Shown one piece after another: positions 28,818 through 37,592 of a DNA stretch of 64,000 nt (the first letter of the stretch is position 1; each line of letters opens with the position of its first letter). The notes under the pieces were generated by a model. That model was not told the DNA's origin, made no database searches, and saw only the letters and a list, made by a program, of their open reading frames with translations. The stretch lies in the NCBI RefSeq assembly GCF_900095795.1, contig NZ_LT608328.1, forward strand, positions 799,001 to 863,000, given 5' to 3'. Source of the DNA: Petrimonas mucosa (GTDB lineage: Bacteria > Bacteroidota > Bacteroidia > Bacteroidales > Dysgonomonadaceae). Position numbers and translations under genes: made by a program.

Positions 28818-31800
28818 TTAAAAATTAATGGATAAACCAAGAGAAATGGCTTTCAAAGTCGGATAGTTAAACCCGTCACCATCGGTACGGACGTCATCGC
28901 TGTTCAGTCCGGTAAGCTGCGTACCGGCATTCCAGATATTCTCTACATCGATATCCCTTGTGATCTTGTAGAAAGGAGACCAGCACCACAGATTCTCTCC
29001 ACTGAGATATACCTTCACATTGTTGGCCGCGAATTTCGAGGTGATCGATTCGGGCAAAGTATAACCCACATTCAATGTTCTCAGACGTATAAATGCCACG
29101 TTCTGCAGATAACGGTCGTTGGGCAGGGCCAGCTGGCCGTTTGCATTCTGTGCGGTATAACCGGAGAGCAACGGCAGGTATGCGTCGAAGTTCTGGAGTT
29201 CGGGTCTGAACTGCTTATTCTCCTGCCACCTCGGGTAGTCGTTGTAGGGGCGGTTATACTGTCCCCAGAAAGGCGACTCCCTGGAGGGGTACCACTGCTG
29301 CTTCCCAACACCGTTGAAGAAAGCGTTGAAGAAGAATCTGTTCCAGTCGGCTCCCAGATTGATGCCGAAACGGTAGCGGGGTGAGTTGTTTCCGATGATC
29401 GTCTTGTCTCCCGAGTTCCCCACGCGGTTGAGGCCATGGTAGATGACATCGTCCCCGTCGAGGTTCTTGAATTTCAGGTCACCCACATGGTTTCTCCGGG
29501 TATTGTGAGCCAGGATGTTCGATTGAGAGGGTGAATTGGCGATCTCCTCCTCCGATTTGAAAAGTCCCTCTACCCGGTATCCCCAAATCTCTCCGATCAC
29601 CTGGCCAACATAGTAGTCCGTCAGGTTCATGTCGGGGTTGTAGTAGTCGGTGATAACGGTCTTGGAGTCTGCCAGGGTCAACCTCACGTTGTAGTGGAAA
29701 GGTTTGCCCTTCAGGTTGAACCGGTCCATCCAGGTAAGGGAGACTTCCCATCCCTTGGTCTCCAGCGAACCGTAGTTTCCTTTCGGAACACTGGTGCCGA
29801 ATACGGCCGGTACCGACGGACCCACCGTGTACATGTCGTCGGTCCACCGTTGGTAGATGTCGCCGGTAAAGGAGAGGCGGTTGTTCAGTGCGGTGATGTC
29901 AATACCGATGTTGCCGGTGGTTGATGTCTCCCAGGTAAGCATGTTGGGAATAACCGACGGCTGGGAGGTCAGCTGGGGCCGTGAATCGCCGATGATCCGT
30001 CCAGACTGTCTGATGCTGAAGTTCTCCATGAAGGTGTAGGGGTTGATCGAACCGTTGCCGAGCGACCCGTAGGAAACCCTCAGTTTCAGGTTGGAGATGG
30101 CGTCCCTGTCCACCTTCCAGAACGGCTCTTCCGAAAGCCTCCAGGCTGCGGAGATGGAGGGGAAGAAGTTCCATTGCTGGCCCGACGGAAATTTCGACGA
30201 TCCGTCATAGCGGCCATTCACCTCCAGCAGGTAGCGCTCGAGGAAGTTGTAGTTCAGACGGGCAAATCCACCGGCAATCCGCCACTTGTTGTACCCTCCG
30301 CCGGTAACGATGTTGCTTCCCAACGCCAAGTTGATATCCTTTGCATCCTCATATACCACACCGTTGCGCGTCGTCTCCAGGTTGTTGTATACCGACTGCT
30401 CGTAGTTGAACCCTCCCAGCAGTTCGAAGTTGTGGATCTCGTTGACCGATTTCACGTAGTTCGCATAGAGGTTGGTGGCGATATACTCGGTGGTGGAGCG
30501 CCGCTCCTGGAGGTCATTGGTGTTGGTTCCGGTATAGGCGACCTGCCCCTGGTAACGGCTGTAGGGTACCGGAACCCTGATCCTCTGGTGTCCATACTCG
30601 GTATTCTGGAAAGTGAAATCACCCTTGATAGTCAATGCCTTGTCGAGCAGTACCGAGGTGAAGGCGGTCTTGTTCTTGAAGACCTTCTGTCTCAGGTCGG
30701 CACCGTTTTTCCCCAGGTAACGGTCACCCAACGTATAGGCGGCCGAGAAGGACAATGTTCCGTCGGGGTTGAGCAGCGGTGCCAGCGGGTGGCCTTCATC
30801 GGCGATGTTACGCCAGATGTTGGAGCCTTCACCCACGTTGATGGGCTGGTGGTACTGCATGGTAGAGTACTCGAGGTTGTTGTCGATGTTCAACCAGGGC
30901 AATACCTGGATACTTCCCCTGCCTCGCAGGTTATACATGGAGTAGGTGTCGGTGTTGTACTTGTACAACCCTTCATGACCGTTGTAACGGCCGCTCAGGT
31001 AGAAGGTGGCCAGGTCGTTGCCTCCAGACATGGAGATGTTGTGGTCCTGGGCAAAGAAGTCATTCTTGTAAAGCTCCTTATACCAGTCGGTACTGTAGTA
31101 GTATTCATAGGCCCCGGTCACCGGATTGACCTCCACCCTAGGCAGACTGGGATTTTCCCATCTTCTCTTGATCTCCTCCAGATAGGCGGGAGAGAAGGTC
31201 ATGGTCTTGTTGATGGCCGTAGGGGTACGTCCGTCGTCGTTCCATCTCGACCAGGCATCGTTGAACGCTTGTGCCCAGGGGTAGGAGTCGACAATATTGT
31301 CGGGTACTGCTGTTGGCCGTTTGGAGGAGAAGGTGCCGGTATAGTTGAGAGAGGTCTTCCCCTTGGCGGCCTGTTTCGTGGTGATGAGCACTACCCCGAA
31401 GGCGGCCCTGGCACCGTAGATCGAAGCCGATGCGGCATCTTTCAGTACCGACACGCTTTCAATATCGTTGGGGTTCAACATACGTGGATCGCCCTCCACG
31501 CCATCCACCAGTATCAGGGCGCTGCCACCTTGCCCGATGGAGGTAACACCTCGGATGTTGTAGGTGGGAGAGTTGGTAGGTTTTCCGTCGGTTAACTGGA
31601 TATTCAGGTTGGGGATCACACCCACCAGTCCCTGAGACATGTTGGTGATGGGGCGGTTTTCAAACACATCGCTGGATACCTGATCTACCGCACCGGTCAG
31701 GTTGACCTTCCGTTGGGTACCATAACCAACTACCACAACCTCTTCCAGCACCTCCACGTCGTAGTGGAGAACCACGTTCAGCGATGTAGTTCCGGCCACG

Positions 31801-32270
31801 CTTACCTCCTGGGGTTTCATCCCCACATAGGTGAATACCAGCACGGCGTTTTCTGGCAGATTGGCAATGGTAAACATACCGTCCACATCGGTAACCGTAC
31901 CGTGCGTTGGGTTATTCTTCACCACCACCGTGGCTCCGATGACGGCAGTTCCCTGTTCGTCAACTACCTTCCCCCTTACCGTTTTCCCTTGTTGCAATGC
32001 TTTGCCAGTTTCAAAAATCTCGCGGACATTCTCGTCTCGAACATCGGTCTCTGGCATGTAGTTACTTTGCGTTTCAATTTCATGGATAAACTGCCTTTCA
32101 TCATTCACATTCCTGTTTGGCTCAATAACGGCGTCCTTGACATTTGAGTCAGCTGCCGTCGCATGAAAAATGATAGCAAACAATAGCAAAAGACTTATCT
32201 TCATGAGCTTGATCAAATTTTTGATAGCACTTCTGTTCAAAAAGTGTTCGTTTGCACTGTTTTTTTTCAT
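28818..32270 (-). CDS. SusC/RagA-family TonB-dependent outer membrane transporter
   Basis: A 1150-residue protein. After a signal region (either from MKKNSANEH or from MKISLLLLFAIIFHATA 22 residues on), it has a carboxypeptidase-like beta-sandwich (VRGKVVDEQGTAVIGATVVV), a TonB box region VVVGYGTQRKVNLTGAV, the plug (YNIRGVTSIGQGGSALILVDG) and a 22-strand barrel ending LGLSINF. It imports the ligand captured by SusD across the outer membrane using TonB. No linked hybrid two-component or sigma/anti-sigma regulator is visible upstream. Confidence 0.95.
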   Translation of the reverse strand: MKKNSANEHFLNRSAIKNLIKLMKISLLLLFAIIFHATAADSNVKDAVIEPNRNVNDERQFIHEIETQSNYMPETDVRDENVREIFETGKALQQGKTVRGKVVDEQGTAVIGATVVVKNNPTHGTVTDVDGMFTIANLPENAVLVFTYVGMKPQEVSVAGTTSLNVVLHYDVEVLEEVVVVGYGTQRKVNLTGAVDQVSSDVFENRPITNMSQGLVGVIPNLNIQLTDGKPTNSPTYNIRGVTSIGQGGSALILVDGVEGDPRMLNPNDIESVSVLKDAASASIYGARAAFGVVLITTKQAAKGKTSLNYTGTFSSKRPTAVPDNIVDSYPWAQAFNDAWSRWNDDGRTPTAINKTMTFSPAYLEEIKRRWENPSLPRVEVNPVTGAYEYYYSTDWYKELYKNDFFAQDHNISMSGGNDLATFYLSGRYNGHEGLYKYNTDTYSMYNLRGRGSIQVLPWLNIDNNLEYSTMQYHQPINVGEGSNIWRNIADEGHPLAPLLNPDGTLSFSAAYTLGDRYLGKNGADLRQKVFKNKTAFTSVLLDKALTIKGDFTFQNTEYGHQRIRVPVPYSRYQGQVAYTGTNTNDLQERRSTTEYIATNLYANYVKSVNEIHNFELLGGFNYEQSVYNNLETTRNGVVYEDAKDINLALGSNIVTGGGYNKWRIAGGFARLNYNFLERYLLEVNGRYDGSSKFPSGQQWNFFPSISAAWRLSEEPFWKVDRDAISNLKLRVSYGSLGNGSINPYTFMENFSIRQSGRIIGDSRPQLTSQPSVIPNMLTWETSTTGNIGIDITALNNRLSFTGDIYQRWTDDMYTVGPSVPAVFGTSVPKGNYGSLETKGWEVSLTWMDRFNLKGKPFHYNVRLTLADSKTVITDYYNPDMNLTDYYVGQVIGEIWGYRVEGLFKSEEEIANSPSQSNILAHNTRRNHVGDLKFKNLDGDDVIYHGLNRVGNSGDKTIIGNNSPRYRFGINLGADWNRFFFNAFFNGVGKQQWYPSRESPFWGQYNRPYNDYPRWQENKQFRPELQNFDAYLPLLSGYTAQNANGQLALPNDRYLQNVAFIRLRTLNVGYTLPESITSKFAANNVKVYLSGENLWCWSPFYKITRDIDVENIWNAGTQLTGLNSDDVRTDGDGFNYPTLKAISLGLSINF

Positions 32271-32763
32271 ACAATTTGCATTGTTTAGAGTGAATATTTG
32301 AAATAGGTTGGCTTTTTCTCACTTTGATGAAAAGCCAGGAATTTACTTGAATTTTGTAGCGACAGATGTGAGGTATTAGTCGCTTTTCACATTACAAATA
32401 TCTTTCTCATAGGCATTTCTTTTAGAGGGTTATCAGATCACAGCCCTTTTTAAGGGTTTCATCACACTGACGAATTTTGATCGTCAATCTATATTTTTAT
32501 AATTATGGAATATACATATGTAAGGTTTGAACCCTTTACCGATCCATTTACAGCTATTTTTTTATTAACGTGAGTTCGGGATAACATATTATCCCCAAAT
32601 GGTTAATTGACTTGACTTTTCCACTTCAAATTTGATTGAAGGCTTTTTGGGAAAGAAACAATATGCCACCAATGCAGCAATTATGTTCATGATGAAATTA
32701 TGTGTGGAACGATGCCTTGAATGTTCTATCTGGCAGATATTCTTCAGTTCATCATTGATGGAC
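32271..32763. other. intergenic region upstream of susC
   Basis: No convincing gene. It is AT-rich and should hold the susC promoter, but no exact TAnnTTTG box at a sensible distance was found on the minus strand. The right part runs up to the IS21 end at 32764. A 62-codon open frame here has no protein-like features. Confidence 0.4.
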
Positions 32764-33446
32764 TGTTTATTTCACCCCAAAAGTATACCGGTATTTCAAT
32801 CCAAAAGTATACCATTTTAAATTAATCTCCAAGTCTGTTTCCCTGTTGTTGGCGGTACCGCCAACAACAGGGAAACAGGCGTTCTTATTCTGACTGTTAT
32901 TTTCATTTTTCATTCATCATTTTTTTAGTTTCCTTTAATCTGTACGATTCACCATTCATATTTACAAGATGTGCTTTGTGGGTTAGCCTGTCTACAAGAG
33001 CAGCTGTAAGTACAGGGTCTCCAAAGATCTCTTCCCACCGGTCAAAGCCAAGGTTTGTTGTTATGATGGTTGATTTTCTTCCTGCTCTTAAAGAGAGGTG
33101 ATTAAACAGCAACTCTGCTCCCTGCTTATCGAAAGATACATATCCAAACTCATCACATATTACCAGATCATACTTTTCAAATTGATTTTCAACCTGTTTT
33201 AAAGTCTTTTGGGACTGCGATTCACGTAATTGAGTCAGTAGTCTGTGTACGGTTGTAAACAATACTTTGTATCCCTGCATACAGGCTTTAAGTCCAATCC
33301 CTATCGCTATGTGTGTTTTGCCTGTACCCGGGTTACCGGATAGTATCACATTTTGTGATGATGCTATAAAATCCAGTCTTTCAAGCAGAGGCAGTTTTTC
33401 CTTTGCACCCTGTGGCAATTGATCTCGCTCAAGGTTAGTCAGATAC
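32764..33446. mobile_element. IS21-family remnant (one end plus partial istB)
   Basis: The left terminus starts TGTTTATTTCACCCC at 32764. A 13-base unit CCAAAAGTATACC occurs twice in tandem about 24 bases apart (32777 and 32801), the multiple end-repeat pattern of IS21 elements. After the end repeats come a perfect 44-bp palindrome and then istB. The element is cut at 33446 by an IS1634/IS4-type insertion; the rest of istB and all of istA are missing on the far side. Confidence 0.7.
32835..32878. repeat. perfect 44-bp palindrome without a loop
   Basis: The two 22-base arms (32835-32856 and 32857-32878) are exact reverse complements centred on GGTACC. It lies between the IS21 end repeats and the istB stop (24 bases away). 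No T-run follows on either side. It would form a very stable hairpin in RNA or a cruciform in DNA. Confidence 0.85.
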
Positions 33447-33448
33447 AT
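32903..33448 (-). pseudogene. istB: IstB-like ATP-binding protein, N-terminus lost
   Basis: 181 residues remain of a protein usually about 245-260 long. It keeps Walker A (LSGNPGTGKTHIA), Walker B (LVICDEFGYVSFDKQGAELLF) and the C-terminal LVDRLTHKAHLVNMNGESYR. The first 60-70 residues are missing because the IS1634/IS4-type element enters at 33446-33448, which also creates the present ATG. IstB assists IstA in transposition; without IstA it is non-functional. Confidence 0.85.
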
Positions 33449-33484
33449 TTTGGAACCGAAAATCCCGTGCTTTTGTAACCATAT

Positions 33485-35092
33485 TTACAGCTCTCTTCCC
33501 GATGTTCTTTCCTTACCCTTGAAGGTGTATGGTATCTCCAGGAGGTCGAAGACTAGTCGCTGAGCCGCGGTGGGTGTGGAGTACACATTCTTGTATTTTC
33601 CCTCGAAGTGAACCCTTGCATAAGTTTCCACCTTGCGCAACATATCTTGTTCAGACCAGTGTTTGCGTTTCTTCTTGTCAATCTGGCCCACCATTTTTCG
33701 TAACCTTGCAAGGATGATCAGAGAGATGAAGGTCACGAAAATTTTACCCTTGATCGTCTGCTCGCTATGGTTCTTCAGGCGTCTCAAGTCCAGGAGATTC
33801 TTCTCATCATCGAAGTACAATTCCACACCGTTTCTCTCCCGGTATTGTTCCAGTGCCTGAACCGCCGTTTTGGCTGAGGTAGAGATCAGTACCCAGTAAC
33901 AACTGTCACTGTTGATGAACTCCTGTATCGCCTCATCGTTATAATTCACCGACCGGCCCCGAACGGGGGTCTCCTTGACGATGAAGTAACGCTCATACAT
34001 CGTCCGGTGTGATTCTACAAGCTTGTCTGCTTCCAGCTCATCTTTCAAAGCCCTTAGCTTTTGCATGAAAGAGGCTATGATCTTGTCTTTTCTCGCGGGG
34101 TCAAAATACAGGTGATACCAGGTTCTGCCATGAGCAGGGGTAGTCTTGTAGATGGTCTTCCCGTACATGATACTCCCATTTTGCTCGATCAGGTTCCCCG
34201 GGCGCACAAGTGTGTCGCGATGTTCCGCGATCAATTTCTTTTGCCATGCGACATTGGACGGCACCGGGATGGTGAACTTGTAGCCCTCGCGTGACAACAG
34301 CTCAAGGTTGTAGTCACTATAAAAACCGCGATCACCCACGAAGGTAAACCTTGGGACTTCCATCTTCTTCATCATCGACAACACCTGATTCAGGATCACC
34401 TTGTCGGACATGCTCCCGGGGAGCACCTGGTACCACATAGGCAGCCCGCTCCCACACGAGGTCAGCAGTGCCAGGTTGATTTGCTCGAGGTTTTCCCTAT
34501 CCCTGTTGTACCCGTACTCCGCGTAGGGGTTTCGTTTGCCGTAGGTACTCACGCTGGTCAAATCGAATAGCTGGCTCCCTTTTTCCGCGTGTTCCCCCGC
34601 CCAGAGTTGAAAGAACGTGTTCACCTTGTCTTGCTTCAATCTCTCGAGCAACTCGGATACCCTTTGTGAACTCAACCCCATATTCCCCAAACCGCGCTGC
34701 TCCAACCAGTCTTCCGCGTTGCTCAATGCCTTCCCCCGACATATCTGGTAGTAAGACAACGCGATGATCTTGCGGGCATCATTTTCCCCGAAGCTCTCGG
34801 TCAAAACGCGTGAAACACCAGTATCCCGGGTCACCTTGTCAAGTATCATCGTCTCTCCAACGAATGTGGTGTTGGATACCTCGTTGGGCTTCTTTGCCTC
34901 TGCGGCTAGTTGATGCATCTTTTCCCGGTTCCTATAGTAAGTGTTGTAAATAACCTCACCATCTGCCCCCTTCTTGCCAATACAGGTGCGCTTGTGCGTT
35001 GAGTAACCCTTTTCCCTGTCCCAGTATGACTCATCCTCGTAGAGATATACCGTTCCATTCTTCGCCTTGATCTCGATGACCCTTTTTCCCAT
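33485..35092 (-). CDS. IS1634/IS4-type transposase
   Basis: A 535-residue DDE transposase. It opens MGKRVIEIKAKNGTVYLYEDESYWDR; FDLTSVSTYGK carries the first Asp, FVGDRGFYSDYN the second, and YRERNGVELYFDDEKNLLDLRRL the Glu with the YREK-like signature. Full length with no interruptions. A 9-bp-arm palindrome lies 18 bases upstream. Confidence 0.88.
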   Translation of the reverse strand: MGKRVIEIKAKNGTVYLYEDESYWDREKGYSTHKRTCIGKKGADGEVIYNTYYRNREKMHQLAAEAKKPNEVSNTTFVGETMILDKVTRDTGVSRVLTESFGENDARKIIALSYYQICRGKALSNAEDWLEQRGLGNMGLSSQRVSELLERLKQDKVNTFFQLWAGEHAEKGSQLFDLTSVSTYGKRNPYAEYGYNRDRENLEQINLALLTSCGSGLPMWYQVLPGSMSDKVILNQVLSMMKKMEVPRFTFVGDRGFYSDYNLELLSREGYKFTIPVPSNVAWQKKLIAEHRDTLVRPGNLIEQNGSIMYGKTIYKTTPAHGRTWYHLYFDPARKDKIIASFMQKLRALKDELEADKLVESHRTMYERYFIVKETPVRGRSVNYNDEAIQEFINSDSCYWVLISTSAKTAVQALEQYRERNGVELYFDDEKNLLDLRRLKNHSEQTIKGKIFVTFISLIILARLRKMVGQIDKKKRKHWSEQDMLRKVETYARVHFEGKYKNVYSTPTAAQRLVFDLLEIPYTFKGKERTSGREL

Positions 35093-35109
35093 GACAATGA
35101 ATCTTCAAT

Positions 35110-35129
35110 ATGGTTACAAATGTAACCAT
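35110..35129. promoter_or_regulatory. palindrome upstream of the IS1634/IS4-type transposase
   Basis: ATGGTTACA and TGTAACCAT arms with a two-base spacer. Part of it (TGTAACCATAT) is also present near the other end of the element (33475), so it is probably a transposase-binding site or autoregulatory operator. Confidence 0.4.
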
Positions 35130-35193
35130 ATTGTTTGAGAAAAACAAGGGTTTTCCAAAATATTTTCACTATTTATCAGTAAATTACGTGTGA

Positions 35194-35856
35194 TTGACAA
35201 TAATCTGGTTAGAAAAAAGCGGGAATTTCAGTGGACAACCTATCATTCTTGAATTCTTGTTTAAAAGAATCACCGCAAACTGGCTCACTACATTGCATGG
35301 TAAGGTGATAGATATAATAGATAGATACGAACTCCAGGAGTTGACATATTGTACTATCAATGGATTAAACAGTGGTTCTGAATATCATTCACATAATGGG
35401 AACCTACTGTGTAGCGTTGTTCATCGCAAGACTTATGGTGACTCGTTATGCCGTTATTCATACAAACATGCCTCGAGGTTATACTTGATGCAATATGAGT
35501 CTTTCTTTAGTGTTGACAGCTTTCATGAGTTGTTCGAATCTGCAATCTCTCCACAGAGAGAACTCAACATTGGCAACTTGGAGAAAGAGGTAAAGATGAT
35601 GTTTAAAAAAACAGGAACAATGAGCAAAGTTGGAATATTCTACGAAAAAGGGGGTATCAAAGTCAATATCAGTATTCCATCCGAGTCAGCAGCCAGCAGA
35701 TACCATTTAATACATTCATCTGACTATTGGTGGATATATGCAGATGGGAAACTGGAAAATATCAGTCCAATCTCAATTGAAGATGAATCTTTTGCTTGTG
35801 ATTTCTTTCTGAAGATTATTTCGAAGTACGCATTGGGTAGAACGTTTATTGGCTAG
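35194..35856 (+). CDS. hypothetical protein beside the IS, unknown
   Basis: A 220-codon AT-rich frame starting with TTG just after the IS end; an internal Met start (for example in MQYESFF or MSKVGIFYE) is also possible. It contains aromatic-rich stretches (LIHSSDYWWIYADGK), two Cys in the first half, and no signal or membrane helix. No family recognised. The beginning may have been cut by the insertion sequence. Its base composition differs from nearby chromosomal genes, suggesting transfer. Confidence 0.45.
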   Translation: MTIIWLEKSGNFSGQPIILEFLFKRITANWLTTLHGKVIDIIDRYELQELTYCTINGLNSGSEYHSHNGNLLCSVVHRKTYGDSLCRYSYKHASRLYLMQYESFFSVDSFHELFESAISPQRELNIGNLEKEVKMMFKKTGTMSKVGIFYEKGGIKVNISIPSESAASRYHLIHSSDYWWIYADGKLENISPISIEDESFACDFFLKIISKYALGRTFIG

Positions 35857-35982
35857 ATGATGCTTCGCCATGGGTGTATTGGCTCTAACCGTGAACAGAG
35901 TCAATGAGCTCGCCGATCTGATTCCAGGGGAAGATAGTCCGGTTCTCAACCTGCTGTGGAGAGAACCGGGTCGACCTGCCGC

Positions 35983-36729
35983 TTACTTGATCCGATAGGT
36001 CAGTGAGAAATTGAGCATAGGCCATAATTTCAGGACTTGTTCCGATACCGGCAGCTCCATTTCGTCGATGAGTCCGTTCAGCCAATCGTTACCGGCATCG
36101 TTCATGTTGGGGCTTGAGAGTTGGAATTTACCCTGGCTTACAACCCCCAGTTCGAATTTGAATCCTACTCTTTTGTGGGGAATAGTTCTTCCCAGTCCGA
36201 TGCCGACATAGGGCTTGATCTTACTTCCCATGCCCAGTTCCCCATAAAATGAGCCGTCACTGTTGGGCGAAATCACAATATCTTCATATCGTAAATCGGG
36301 AGTTGTTCCCAGTTGTGAAGATAACTGCTGGTAGTCTCTGATCAATCCGTTTGTGGTTGCCTTGTTTTGTCCGAAATATAAACCAGCTGTCAACGCGAAG
36401 ATACCGTTTTCAACAGGATAATAATCGAGCATCACTTTGAAATTTGGGAGCGTCAATTCCATCTCGCTCAACTCGGCAGATGCAGTAGCGTTGTAACCGC
36501 TATACTCCACATCAACCTCAAATTCTGCCACATTCTGTTGAGTGAAGTTAAAATAATCGTAGCCTGCCCTTAACTTTAAATTGGGTAAAAGCGATGTGGC
36601 CCCCTGAATTCCGACGCCATATAACCCGGCATTCACACCAATACTCCAGCTATCAAATGTGCCTTGTTGTGCTTTACCGTACAGTGAAATAAAAAGAAAA
36701 ATCAAAATGGATATAAAATACTTTTTCAT
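35983..36729 (-). CDS. outer membrane beta-barrel protein
   Basis: A 248-residue protein with signal peptide (MKKYFISILIFLFISLYGKAQ) and alternating hydrophobic strands (LKLRAGYDYFNF, NFKVMLDYYPVENGIFALTAGLYFG, IKPYVGIGLGR, RVGFKFELGVVSQG) ending in an aromatic-type C-terminus (LNFSLTYRIK). These are traits of small porin-like or OmpW-like barrels of Bacteroidetes. Function unknown. It stands alone between the IS-rich segment and the tRNA-Leu element. Confidence 0.75.
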   Translation of the reverse strand: MKKYFISILIFLFISLYGKAQQGTFDSWSIGVNAGLYGVGIQGATSLLPNLKLRAGYDYFNFTQQNVAEFEVDVEYSGYNATASAELSEMELTLPNFKVMLDYYPVENGIFALTAGLYFGQNKATTNGLIRDYQQLSSQLGTTPDLRYEDIVISPNSDGSFYGELGMGSKIKPYVGIGLGRTIPHKRVGFKFELGVVSQGKFQLSSPNMNDAGNDWLNGLIDEMELPVSEQVLKLWPMLNFSLTYRIK

Positions 36730-37126
36730 ACGAGCATGTGATTTTTAAAATGTAACAGTTAAGAGCTACAACAAATCCAAGGCCATCTTGTTTACAAAAT
36801 TATTCTTTTTTTTACTGTTTTTATTGTTGTACTTTCTCAGCCATGCCTTTCACCTCTTCCTGCCCTTTGGTAAATTCTTTATGCATGCGATGGTTGTTCT
36901 TTTGGATTTCAGATCACATGATTCTGGTTTAGCTATTTGTTGACTTACACTCTCTCTCCTTTCCCCATTGCAGGTAATGCTGACTGATATTGGTGCTTCT
37001 CCTGGTTACAGTTTTATATGCGTTTAGGTGTACATCTTTATGGATATGAGAAAAATTTCCTATTTGGCACCGTTGCACCATCTATAACTGCTGACGGGAT
37101 GATTGAAGTTGTTGGAGGGAGTGAAT
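36730..37126. other. intergenic region left of the tRNA-Leu element
   Basis: No sure gene. A 36-codon plus-strand frame (37018-37128, MRLGVHLYGYEKNFLFGTV onward) ends right at a terminator-like hairpin and might be a gene remnant. The promoter of the beta-barrel gene should lie at the left edge. A copy of TTTGGCACC lies near 37063, resembling sequence inside the integrative element. Confidence 0.35.
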
Positions 37127-37160
37127 AAAAAAACTCCCTCCAGGTTTTCCTGAAGGGAGT
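37127..37160 (-). terminator. original terminator of tRNA-Leu, now displaced
   Basis: A hairpin with 12-bp arms and one G-U pair (37133-37144 and 37149-37160) followed on the minus strand by a seven-base T-run. It lies just beyond the partial tRNA copy, in the place a tRNA-Leu terminator would occupy before integration. On the plus strand an overlapping GGAGGGAGT/ACTCCCTCC pair could also form. Confidence 0.6.
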
Positions 37161-37165
37161 CTTCA

Positions 37166-37189
37166 TGTGCGGTCGAAGGGACTCGAACC
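37166..37189 (-). repeat. distal attachment site (partial tRNA-Leu 3' end)
   Basis: 24 bases match the tRNA-Leu 3' end at 43011-43034 with a single difference (T at 37173 for C at 43018). It covers the acceptor and T-arm 3' parts only and is followed by unrelated sequence. The mismatch would break one acceptor-stem pair if restored to the tRNA, suggesting drift after integration. Confidence 0.8.
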
Positions 37190-37272
37190 TATCTTTCATA
37201 CTAAATTATATCACATTGGATTAACCTCCACTTTAGGCTATAATAATATCGAATAATCCCGAATTGGCACCT

Positions 37273-37397
37273 CAATATATCAAATAACTCGTTTTTTTCT
37301 GTCTTTTCATATGAGCTGAATCAATCACATTAAATTATGTAATTGTTGGGTCATTAGACTCCCATAAAGGTAATAAAAAAACTATTCTGTTCACCAA
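37273..37397. repeat. element repeat, copy A
   Basis: About 125 bases, closely similar (an estimated 85 percent or more by eye) and in the same orientation as copy B at 39864-39985, both beginning CAATATATCAAATAACT and holding GGGTCATTAGACTCC and AATAAAAAAACTATTCTGTT. It lies downstream of the lipoprotein gene. It is non-coding and has no obvious terminator hairpin. Confidence 0.85.
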
Positions 37398-37592
37398 TAA
37401 TAGGCTCCAAAAGATAAAAATAAAACAATAAGATTATTCAATTGGTCATGTAATCATTCGATTCTTTTTGTTGGGTATAAAATGGGTAAAGTACACATAT
37501 TTACTATAAAGTAGCTACTAAAAAGTGTACAGGTAGAATGGATAAATTTTATCTTCTACCAAAATCCCAATCAGATTGTATAAGAATTTTCA

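Larger units (their letters stand above)
33447..35161. mobile_element. IS1634/IS4-type insertion sequence
   Basis: About 1.7 kb carrying one intact transposase. The ends share ATTTTGGAA as inverted repeats (33447-33455 and complementary at 35153-35161), degenerate further in. The left end sits in istB; the right flank does not continue istB, so sequence beside it was lost after insertion. No clean target duplication is visible, in keeping with that deletion. Confidence 0.65.

Noticed and set aside
30174-31595. Long plus-strand open frame opposite susC (473 codons)
   Set aside because: It lies wholly antisense to the well-supported SusC gene, with a composition typical of reverse-strand shadows and no domain.
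32764-32820. Short tandem repeats that might suggest a CRISPR or iteron
   Set aside because: Only two units spaced as IS21 end repeats with no spacers or cas genes.
32835-32878. Invertible promoter flanked by inverted repeats
   Set aside because: The palindrome arms touch each other with no segment between them to invert.
37166-37189. Possible second tRNA gene
   Set aside because: Only the last 24 bases of a tRNA match; no anticodon or D-arm follows, so it is an attachment-site copy.
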